This document shows positions 12,701-24,700 of a stretch of 64,000 nt of DNA, piece after piece. The stretch spans positions 47,969,363 through 48,033,362 of the forward strand of contig NC_061812.1 of NCBI RefSeq assembly GCF_021462225.1, written 5' to 3'. Below the pieces are notes generated by a model. The model was given only the letters and a program-made list of their open reading frames with translations. It had not been told where the DNA came from and searched no databases. Origin of the DNA: Girardinichthys multiradiatus (Eukaryota > Chordata > Actinopteri > Cyprinodontiformes > Goodeidae). Position 1 is the stretch's first letter; the number at the start of each line of letters is the position of its first letter. The translations under genes were made by a program, and so were the position numbers.

Positions 12701-15700
12701 ACCTGAAAGAGGTCCAAAGGCAGGAGGAACAACTCTGACGATCAGCGGCCGAAAGCTGCTGACAGGCCTTCCCTCTGACCTCACCATCACAGTGGGAAGG
12801 GTCCCCTGTAAAATGTGAGCTGCACACATCCATACACACACAGTTTTCATAGTTTAAATGCTGAACAGTCTTTACAACATGCAGGTTTCACTGATGCTTT
12901 TGTCCAGCTGCACCGCTCAGTTTCATTGCCAGTGACGGGTCGATGTCAGATCTTATCTAATTCCAGTGTCTCTTTAATTATGTTATGTTAGGAGAAGCAG
13001 CTACATCACACCAAGTGAGAGAACAGTTCGTGTGAAACACAGTTTTACAGCATGTTCCATGACCGACAGGTTGAAGGCTCAAATAAATAAAACAGAGCAA
13101 CTTTGCTGTACTTCTTTAAGCCTTCTTGTTGTCTGCTAAAAATGTTGCTTTCTCGTAGCCTTCACCTTGACGCGCAACAGACATGTTGTTTTCTTTTAAA
13201 TAGCTTTGTTTCCTCTGAGTTTTCTTCACTCACTCACAGCAAGGGCTCTTTTTTAGCAATTAGTATGATGGGTTCACATGTTGGAAAAAAATTTAATTTC
13301 CAGTTGTCTAATCATTCTCAGTCAAGAATTTGTTGATTCTGGTCAGCAGTTGATTTCTCGGTGGATCACATTTTTCATTTATTTTTGAGAAAGACATTTT
13401 TATATTGCAGTCTGAATTTCAACTTACCTCTGACCTTCCTTTTATTGATAAGGATTGAGAAAGAAAAATCCTCTCATCACTGATGAATGTGTCTTCTTCT
13501 TTTTCTTGGTCTCCTCAGTGTATCAGAGGTGCAGAGCTCCAGTGTTCAATGTGTAACAGGCAGCAGTGGTGAAGCAGGAAGTTACCAGGTTACATTGCAT
13601 TATGGCAGCACCCTACGTCACCTCCACACTCCTTTCTACAGCTACACCCACAACCCAAACATCACCAATGCCTGGCCAGCTAAGAGCTTCTTGGAGTAAG
13701 TCTGGCCATGCCCACCTGTTACCCTGCTGCTCAAGCTAAAATATGCATTAAATTTGTTTGTTTTTCCCCTGGTTAGTGGTGGCCGACGGATCACTGTATC
13801 TGGCCACAACCTGGATGTGGTGCAGAAGCCCCAGATGTTGGTGAATGTCTTCCAGCACAAGTCCCTCAGCGAGAACAGGAGGAAGAAAAGAAGAAGAACA
13901 GCAGAGCAGGGGGAAGATGGGGAGTGGACAGACAGGAAGCAGACCAGGAAGCTTCCTGACCCTGTTTGTTGTAAGGAGCCATTTTGCCCTGCCACACAGG
14001 TGTGTATATGTAGGTCTGTGTAAATGTGTACTCTAATCACAGAACATGACCTTCTTTTTTTCTGAATATTTCTCCTCCTTAGTTCCTAGAGCTCTGTGAG
14101 GTGAACAACTCATCTCTGATACTGTGCCGCTCTCCTATGGTGAACTCCTCCATCTTGGATTCAAAGATCACTGTACATTTTCTGCTCGACAGTCTGTGCT
14201 TTGACTTCAGCAGTTTGAGTTCTCAGGCCTTCAGCTACGAACCCAACCCAGTCCTGAAGCCTCTGGACCCTGTGAAGGCATACCGCTACAACCCTGGCAG
14301 CTTCATCCAGTTAGAGGTCAAAAATTGACTTATTCACTCTGTGTAGCAACTAGTCACATGAGAGCTCTATAGTGCTGTGTCACAGTCCAACAGCAACAAT
14401 AAGAATTTGCTAAATACATTATTATTGGTGCAAAATGGCACCTCCTATGGGTGCCATTTATTGCCCAGTTGATTTCTTATTGTTGAATCATAAGTGGTTT
14501 CTTGGCTCCATGGACCTATCACTAATCAAGCCTTGGTGTAGCAAGGCAGGTTTATTTATATAACACATTTCAGCAACAAGACAATTCAAGGTGCTTTACA
14601 TGATGAAAAGAAAGCATAAAAAGTACATTACAGTGGCATGATAGGCAAAGTAAAGAAAAGTTGGACTACATGCTGAAATGAATTATGTATCGGCTAACAG
14701 TTTAAATAGAACAATCAAATCCAACTCTAACCAAATGGGTTTTTAACCTTGATTTAAAACAACTCAAAGAATCAGCATTTGTGCAGTTTCTTAGATTTCT
14801 TTCCAGATTAGTGGATGAATGCAGTTTCCTGTTCGGTTCTGGTTCAGGGGATGCGGAGCAGACTTGAACCGGAAGACCTGAGTGGTCTGGAAGGTTCATA
14901 CAACAGCAATAGATCTTGAATGTATTTTGGTGCTAAGCCATTCAGTGACTTATAAACTAACAGACGTATTTTACAGTCTATTCCCTGAGATACAAGGAGC
15001 CAGTGGAAGGACTTTATACCTGGGCTAATGTGCTCTACTTAATTTTAGTGAGGATTCAGGCAGCAGCGTTCTGGATCAGGCGCAGCTGTCTAAATGACTT
15101 TTTACACAGACCTGTGAAAAAACTGTTGCAGTAATCAGTTGGACTAAAGATAAATGCATGAATGGGTTTCTGCTGGGACGTTAGTCCTTTAATCCTCGAA
15201 ATGTTCATCAGGTGATATAAGGTCAACTTAGTGATTATCTTTATGTGTCTCTGAAGATTCAGGTCTGAGTCCATAACTACACCCAGGTTTTGGGCCTGAT
15301 TTGTGGTAGCTGTAGTAAATGAAGCTGTGTGCTGACTCTTGATCACTCCAACTTTGGTCCAAAAATAATTACTTATAATTTAAAAATAATTAAATTAATT
15401 TTGCTAGTTAAACTGTGCTCAGTTTTTTAAGAAATATGGTTAAACACAGTTAACTCAAGATCTAAAAAGGGGGGAGTGGGAGTAGTTTTTAAATGAAATC
15501 ATAATTTCAAAACAGCCTTTTGTATTCATTCAGATTTATCACTGTCTGATATTAAATGTACTTGATGATATGGAACATGTAGGTAGGACAGAACTGCAAG
15601 AAACGAAAGAAATCTATGGGGGCACAGCACGGTGTGGGTCATGTCTAAGGTGTTTAGTAATAGACTGTAAATGCTACATTAGATCCATCATGAAATCTGT

Positions 15701-18700
15701 TTAGTGAACAAAACTATGTGGAAAAAATGGCTACATTTGTTGGCACAGAAGAATACTTTACAGACCACCTAGAACATACCATCAGCTTTTAACTCTGAGC
15801 ACTGAAATCATCAGTCTTTAATATTTTAGGCTGAAAATTAAACAAAAATGGTGTAAAAGATGAGTCTCTGTGTGTTTGCAGGGGGACAACCTGGACTTGG
15901 CCATCACCAAAGAAGAAGTAGTCGTGCTGATAGGGGAGGGGGTGTGTGCTGTCAAGACCCTGACTAAAAACCATCTGTACTGTGAGCCACCACCTCAGCA
16001 GCCCAACTGCAGGAAATGTGAGGGCTCTGACAATCTACCAGAATTCACTGTGAGTCCACCTCATTTTCATCTCCTAATAAGGAGAACATCCTTCAGCACG
16101 AGGCCACAGCTGTGTTTGTCATCTTAAAGGCTGCTGGTATTTATAACCCCATTACTGTCTGATTAAAGCAGTCTTTGTCTGTTTTAGGTCCAAATGGGCC
16201 ACCTGAACTTCTCTCTCGGCAAGGTTCAGTATGACAACCTCAGCTCGCCCACCTTTCCACTGGAGGCCCAAATTGGAGTTGGTATTGGAGCATCTATAGT
16301 TGCCCTTATTGTCTTCATTATTGTGCTCATCTACAGGTTAGTGGGGATGTTTGCTGTGTAACCTTAACTGTTCAGTAAAGTCAGGTTTCCTGCAGTAGGA
16401 GCTACCCTCATGTTGATCCAAAGTGAGAAACTCTAGTTTCTGACAGCATGGAGTGACGGGGTCATAGGGTTGGCTTTTTACTACTTTTTAGTCGAACCAT
16501 TCTGTAGAACTTTGCAAAGTCGTCACTTTGGCACATATCCATTAGGATTTGTCTGCATTAAATTTATATGGCAACAGCAATGGTGTAGAAGATGTATAAA
16601 TCTCGTGAAAAAGACGACTTACCTCCTGACCTCATGGTAGACGCTAAACTTTAAGCCCACCACTACCAGGCACTAGGCAGTGGTGAAATCCAGAGGTCTT
16701 CCAGGCAACTTGATGGAACGCAACTCAGAATGAAGCTGTGAAAGAAGGTGAATTTATTCTTTGCTTAAATTAGCGGTGAAAGTCACAAATCAGCAGATCA
16801 GGGATCCTGAGGACTCAGCCTCCGGGACGTCAGCTCCAAGCTTTCTGCTAAAATAATGGACTTTGAAGGCCTACATATACTTGGCCTGGTAGAATCCATC
16901 AAGGGCAACTGCCTGGCAGGATTTTTCTCTGGAGCCCCCTGCTAAATTATTGATCGCAACATTCTTCCAGCCACTCTAGTTCAATGTCTGTGTTGTTGGA
17001 GAAGCTTCTTTCTACTCGCACCTTTTTTCACATTAGTGGCCTTTATTCCTTAGTAGCTGGACAGGAAGAAGGGCAGAGAGTGAAGGGGAAGACATGCAGC
17101 AAATGGCTTTGGGCTGGGAACTGAACGGGGGACCACTGCTTTGAGGGCTGTAGCCTCTGCATATGGTGTGCCTGCTCTACCCCTGAGCCACGTGCCGTCC
17201 AATTTACACTGTCTGTTATCTGGCTTTATTCTGTGTTTTATACTTATTTGTGCTTTTTATCCTGCGTGGCATCTGTTAATTTTTGTTTCTGTTAGCCTTC
17301 CATCTTTTGTGAACCTTCATGATTAGTGGTGTAAACCGTTTGTGTTGAAAAGTCAAAGGATTAAATTTCCTAATCTGAACAACATCCTGTGTTTGCACAT
17401 AATTACACAAGAAAAAAGCCCGATGACTCACAAGTCACAACACAAAGGGTAGGGCAACAGTTCCATCTTCTTCATTAAACCTTTATTTATGCAGGTAAAT
17501 CTCTGTGGGACGTGAGGTCTATCTAATCTTCAAGAGCGACCTGTTTTAAACAGACATACAAGACAACAATGTTAAAGTAGACTATAGTCCAGTTTGTAAA
17601 CTAAAAATAAGATAAAAACAAAGACTGTAGCAGTAAAACATTAGTAACATGAGTCTTCCAGTGAAGCTTTCTCCATTGTCCTTTAAATATGTTTAAAAAG
17701 CTTCAGTTCAATAAAAGCTGCAAAGTTTCAGGTCCAGTTGTAGTTTGTTCCAAGTAGAAGAAATGTTGTAGCAAAAGGCTCCTTTTACTTCTGGTTCAAT
17801 GTGAATCATACACCATTTTCCCCAAGAGGATTATCTCACAAATACCTGTGAATACCATGCTGTAGTTATCTTAGATCTTACTCGGGACCATGTCCCTACC
17901 TGACTTGGCCCTGGTTTCAGAGTTGGAGGCATTTTAATTCCACCATGCTCTTAGATGCAATGTTCTCATATGTTCTGTATAAACAAACATCTCTCCAGAC
18001 ATTTCTGTTCTACCTCCAGGGCCAGATCATCTCTTATACAGCTATCATGACGAGGGATTCTGTGTTCCAACCCTCCTCTTTATTTTAGACATAAGGAGAA
18101 TACAAGAGATTGTTGTCACACATGAAACAGAACCGGTTCTAACCAAAAAGCCCTGCAGCTCCTTCCATGTTGCTGGTTGCCTCTTTGCAACTGGCCAGTC
18201 TCAGTCTCCAGTTTTTGTTTAGTTTAGTTTTTGTCTATTTTGTTATTGATTATTATTTAGTTCTATAAAATATTCATAGCTGACATCCCAAAGTGTATAA
18301 AACGAGTACAGTCAACAGAAGGTTTTATTTGAAGGTAGATGCTGCACCTCCAGGGAACCGTGTGAAGGGTTTATGCTTTAAACTGAGCCTGCTTGCTGTT
18401 AATGGTGGAGCTGCACTGAAAGGTGTAACTGCATGACAGTGTGAGGGGAGATGTTTAATCCTGGTTTTAGATTTTCACAAGGTTGTGCAGCTACATGTTT
18501 CACTACACCAATGAACCAACTTCTTACTTAGCAGACGATTTGACTCTGGAACCGTGGACATTTATATTATTTAGACCTGGCTGTCGGGTGTAATGTTCCT
18601 GTTAGGTTATTACAGAACTGCAGCTTGTTAAAGAGCATCAGAAGAATACAGAAACCGTTTTTCAGAAAAACACTTTTAGGATCTTATTAGTTAAATCTGG

Positions 18701-21700
18701 TTAAGTTTTAATCCTCCGAAACATTCTTGATAACCCTCCTGCCTCTCTCTGTGTTTGTTTGCTGCCAGGAGAAAGAGCAAGCAGGCTCTCAGGGATTACA
18801 AGAAGGTCCAGATCCAATTGGAGAACCTGGAGACCAGCGTGAGGGATCGATGCAAGAAGGAGTTTACAGGTAAGAGTGACAGGAGGAACAAAATTACTAG
18901 ACATGCACAAATCAAACCGCCAGAGATTGGACTCAGACAAGTTTCTCTTGTTTGGTTCTGATGAGTAATCAGTGTGTTAAATACAAAAAAATCAGATTTC
19001 TTTTTTTTCACCTCTTCAAAACTAAGAACCTTTGTCATTTTTTGTCCACAAACAACATGTACTATGATGGACTTTTAATAAACGTTTTTTAATAGACATT
19101 TAATAAAGATCAGATACATTTTATGGGCATCATGCTTATATAGGGATAACCTCTAATTCCTTCTTTTTCTGTAGGATTCAAAACTGCTACATCTATCAAA
19201 GAATCTAAAATATTTGTTTCACTTTACAATCTTAGTTCTTAGGAGAAAAAAATCTAAGTTGGTCAAAATTGGAATCAGTATCAGCCTGGAAAAGCCTAAA
19301 GGGTGAAAGTCTGAAAGCTACATGATAGAAGAGAGAACAGGAGAAGCTTGGTCCAGAAACTGAACAGCTGAAAGGTAGAAGGTCTGCTCTGGCTCAATGA
19401 AACTAACAATGAAAAGTCTACCCAGCTTCCACCTCACACAACTATTCTCAGAATGAACATTGAACGTAGAAGCTGATTGGCTGACCCAACCTCCCATTTA
19501 TGTACCTCCACCTAGACCTGATGACAGAGATGATGGACATGTCCAGTGACCTGGTGGGCCCAGGCATCCCCTTCCTCGACTACAGGATGTATGCAGAGCG
19601 CATTTTCTTTCCAGGCCACCGTGAGTCTCCACTAAGGCGTGGCCTGGACATGCAGGAGTGTCGGCGGCAGACGGTGGAACAGGGTCTGGTTCAGTTGTCC
19701 AACCTCCTGAACAGTAAACTCTTCCTCACCAAGGTATTTATCATCACCTGTAGCATTCCTGCGAAAATAACACTGTGTGGACCAGTGCTCCCCAATACTG
19801 GTCCCCAGGGCCCATTGTCCTCTGTATTTAGATGTGTCCCTGCTGGTTGAGGTGCCTTCTCAACATGCCATTATGTTCTGCAAAGACCTATCAATGACTC
19901 ATTCATTTAAACCAGTTTAAACGAATACATAAAATAACCTAAAATATGCTGGACAGAGGGTCCCTGAGGACTGAGGTTGGAGACCTCTGGTTCTGTTTTA
20001 GAGCAAAGGCATACCTTACCTTGGTTTTTACCCCTTAGTTCATTCATACTCTGGAGAGCCAGCGGACATTCTCTCCAAGAGACAGAGCCTACGTGGCCTC
20101 CCTGCTGACAGTGGCTCTTCATGGCAAGCTGGAGTATTTCACAGACATCCTCAAGACTCTGCTGAATGATCTAGTTGAGCAGTATGTGGCCAAGAATCCC
20201 AAACTCATGCTGCGAAGGTAAAAAGTGGGGAGAGATGAGAACGAGATTGCAGACATAGAGTGTTTTTAAAACTGTTCTGAAAGGTTTGATGTTTCTGTCT
20301 GTAGAACAGAGACCGTGGTGGAGAAGCTGCTGACAAACTGGATGTCCATTTGTCTCTACACTTTTCTCAGGGTCAGTGAGTGCATGGAGTGTCTGAGTTT
20401 TTTATGCTGATTGTCAATTCGAAATTTGTTGTAGCCTTGAGACAAATTGTGTTCCATTAAATTGGACAATGATTTTACACCATTTAGACCAAAAAGATGT
20501 TTTTTCTTTTATAGTCGACTTAGGGCTCTTCATATCTGCAAACTGTGATATTTGTTTGTTTTTCTCCAAAAAAGGATGCCTTAAAGAAATTAGGAGGTCT
20601 TAAAATTTGAGATCTGTGTTTGAGATTGTTACACTCTAGCATGACTTTTTTAAAGAAATTCTGAAAGTTTAGCAGCATTTACATGTAAATGCTTTACATT
20701 TACATTTTTAAGACACTGTTTTCCTCCCATGTTAAAAATAAATAAAAAATGGTTTTATAGTTAAAACATAAAAGGATAATAGAATGTTAATAAAATTTAA
20801 AAATCTCTACTGTCAAGTTTTATGCAGAATTTGTTACCAAAATTAAAGCCCCTTTCAAATCATTCTGTTTTTTTTTGACACGGGATCAGCTAAAAGATCC
20901 CGAAAAAGAATCGGGGGTTGAAGTCGATCCACCAGTATTACAGCCCTGATCCGTTTTGGGAGGTAGTCACACAGCCAGAACCACTGTGAACTGTGCAGGA
21001 CTGCTGGAAGAGTCTGACATTGTGATATGACACAAAGCAGACAGCAGCTGCTCTGGTTTGTGGGTGTGCACAGAGCAAAACTCCTGCATGATTTTCCATT
21101 CTCTGATCAGATAAATATGTTGATCAGCAGAATCCAATGCAGGTAATATCATGTTGAGGATGGTGCATAATAACTGGTCTTTTATTTAAAGCCCTGAATG
21201 TATTTGGACGGCCTGCATGAGCATCTCAACGCAGAGCTCAGCCCCCTGATGTTTCTATACTGGCACAGCTCACAACACAATTACGCTCAGATTACAAAGA
21301 TTTATCTCATTTAAACAAATGTGACACAAGCAGATTTTTCAGTTATCACCAAGTGAAAGTAGTGAACTGAAGAATCCAAACTTAACCCAATGGGGGATTT
21401 TCCAATGACGTTGCGGTCACATGACCCAACTTCGTGATCGCTATCTAGGGAGGCAGCTGCAGCCTGTTTAAGTTGTTTTAGCGTTATCAGTGAAGTAAAA
21501 CACCGGACCGTTCAATTTAACTATGGGGAAAACTTGCTTAGTTGTGGGTTGTGCTGCCCCTCAGGGGGGCTAAATAAAATCTCACAGCAGACCTTTTGGT
21601 GATTGTAAAAAAACCCAAAGCCATGTATCCTTTTCCATCCACCTTACAATAATGTACTACTCTGTGTTGGTCTGTCACATAAAATCCCAATAAAATACAC

Positions 21701-24700
21701 TAAAGGTTTTTAGTGGTATGAATGATTTCGCAAGACACTACATTCTTCATCTGATGAGGCTGTGTTGCATTGATGAAGAACACGGATGTACCGTCTGAAG
21801 AAGTCTTCAGAAAAGGTCCAAAATAAAAGCCTGCTGGCCGAGCATGTGATGGACCTCGTGCCGATTGACCGCTGGAAATAGGCAGTAGCCCTCCATGACC
21901 CTGGAATGATAAATGGGTATAGATGATGGATGGACCTTGACTGAGTTTAAATGATTAATTAAATCATTTAGTTATTTCAAGATTTCTCAGTGTTTATATT
22001 CAAAGAATGACTGATAATATTTGAGCCCAAAACCACAAATTTAACTGCATGTCCCTGCCTGAGCCCTTCAGTCTCTCCTCAAGAGTGTGTTTGGCCAATG
22101 CTAATTTCTACGTGTGTGTGTGTGTGTGTGTGTATTGTGTCTTTGTGCATGTGTGTGTAGGACTCTGCCGGCGAGTCTCTGTACATTCTGTTCAAGGCTA
22201 TAAAACACCAGGTAGATAAAGGACCAGTGGATGCTGTGACACGCAAGGCCAAGCACACTCTGAATGATAACCGTCTGCTGCGAGAGGACGTGGAGTACAA
22301 GACACTGGTGAGAACAAGACTTTAATCAAAATAAGCACTGTCATCCAGGGGAACATTCCCATGACCTTCAGAAGGTGTGATGTTTTCTACACTCCTCTCT
22401 CTCCTCCTGTTTGTCTTTGTCTGCAGACGCTGAATGTGTTGGTGCAGGGTGGAGGAGTGAACGAGTCCCAACCCTTGCCCTCCAAAGTGCTGGACTGTGA
22501 TACCATCACTCAAGTGAAAGAAAAGCTCCTTGATCAGGTGTACAAGAGCACCTCCTTCTCTCATCGGCCCCACGCCGACTCACTGGACCTGGGTGAGAAT
22601 CCAAACATATAGGAACTGCCATCTGAGCACATCTTTCTGGTAGCTTGCACAAGTTAAAAGACTTCTGGACTGGTTCTCTTCAGCAGTATCTAAGTGAGGA
22701 CAGAGAAAGTAATCAGAAGTTCAACTTCATTTTCATACATTGTCTTTGAAACTGTTGAGCTGTGGCGCCACCTACAGCAAAGAAAACATAAATGCAGCAC
22801 CCTTTCAATGCATTTCCTGCTCCTACCAGTGGACACTCATAGCCACAAGTTTGAAAACTGGCAGAAACGTATTTATTTTATTTTGTTTTACAAACGATAC
22901 TGCATCTGTTTTATAGAGGAATGTTGCTATGAAAAGTGAACAGAAAATGTAATCACAACCCTTATTTACACTGTTTGGCCCTGCCACAAAATGACCTGCT
23001 GGCAAGGAGTTCAGAGGAAAGAGTTGATGAGCACAAACTATCATTCTGAATCAATTAGTAGATCAGAATGGTCTTCTACTGCTAATGGTTATCCTTGCTT
23101 ACCCAGCTTTATTTATGACAAATGATGTTTAGACTGATATACCATCTAAATAATGTGTATGTAAAAATGCAGAAGGTTAAGTAACAACACACTGCTGCTC
23201 CTGTTCAGAGTGGAGGTCTGGTGTTGCTGGCCATCTCATCTTGTCAGATGAGGACTTGACTTCTGTGGTGCAGGGCAGCTGGAAACGCCTCAACACACTG
23301 CAGCATTACAAGGTGACTCCTGTCAGCCTGAGGCTCTTTCTGTCATGTGGCAACAAATGCTCGAACTGCTGGTTTGTGTTGTTTCAGGTCCCTGATGGTG
23401 CAACAGTAGCACTGGTGCCGCGACACACCAAAAACATTCACCATGACAACCATGATTATATCGCTGGAGAGAGTGAGTTCCTTTGCAAAAATCATTCAGT
23501 GGCTTATTTCTCCTGTTCAGGCATTCAGTGAACTGAAGGGGGTATAGGCAGGTGACACTGCAGCGGTGATTTCCTCATTATTGGATCGCATTACTTAAAC
23601 AGAGACACCGATGCTGGAGGATGCCGATGAGGGCGGCATGAAGCTGTGGCATCTGGTAAAGGCCAGCGAGGAGCCTGACCTTCCTAAACACCGCAGAGGA
23701 AGCTTGAGGGAGAGGGAGAGGGCCAAGGCTATCCCTGAGATCTACCTCACCCGCCTGCTCTCCATGAAGGTACACACACACACAGGCCTCCATAACGACA
23801 GAGAGCTATGTAAAACTATTATTTTGTGAAAGCTCAGTTTAACAGGTGCAAACCTTTACAACACTTTAGCATGTACAGGTATGAAGTTAGATAGTACAAT
23901 TTTCCTCTAGCTATGGATCACACCAAGAGGCAAAGGATGAAGAAATATTACATAGTATTGGTTATGTGAAAAAATACCATTCTCTGCTCATTAACATTTC
24001 TGAGTCAATATATATACTGTGTATATATCTGAGAGCGAGAGATAGACTGCTCAAAAAAGGGAGCCATTTTTAATCAGTGAAAATTCTTCAATATTGATCT
24101 GGTCAGTTCAGTAATAGAGGGGGTTGTTAATCAGTGCCAGCTGGTTTTGTGTTAATGAAATTAACAACAGGTGCACTAAAGGGGCAAAAATAAGACTACC
24201 CCAAAATCAGAAATGGTTCTGCATGTGGAGGTCACAGACATTTTTTCTCTCCTCATTTTTTTGGCTGCTTGTCAGTAGTTTTACTATTTGACCAGGGTCA
24301 GTGTTACTACTGGTAGCATGGGGCTATACCTGGACACTACAGAGGATACACAGGCAGCCCAACTATAGCAGGATGACACATCAATACGTGCCATTGCCCT
24401 AAGGTTTGCTGGCTCTCCCAGCACAGTCTCAAGAGCATGGAGGAGATATATGCATCAGTAGTACAGTATTGGGTCCTGGCATTACTTTGGCTCATACATG
24501 CATTGGTCAGGGTGTATATGGGTTCTATATGATTTAGAATGGCTGCGACTAATCTCCCTCATATTAGCCAGGTACCAAATTAATAGAGGCCACTTTCCCA
24601 CACGTCCAAATAGCTATCAAGATGGCGTGCCTTCTTGATGTCAGGTTAAGTTTTATTCCATATTGTCATATGGATCATGTAGCAAACTAAACTTTCAGGA

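Noticed and set aside
17160..17200. Possible tRNA gene on the minus strand
   Set aside because: Only box A and a degenerate box B are present and no cloverleaf forms; the downstream body identifies a SINE.
22877..23044. Open frames in plexin introns such as 22694-22939 and 22823-23044
   Set aside because: They fall between phase-matched plexin exons and have no conserved features.
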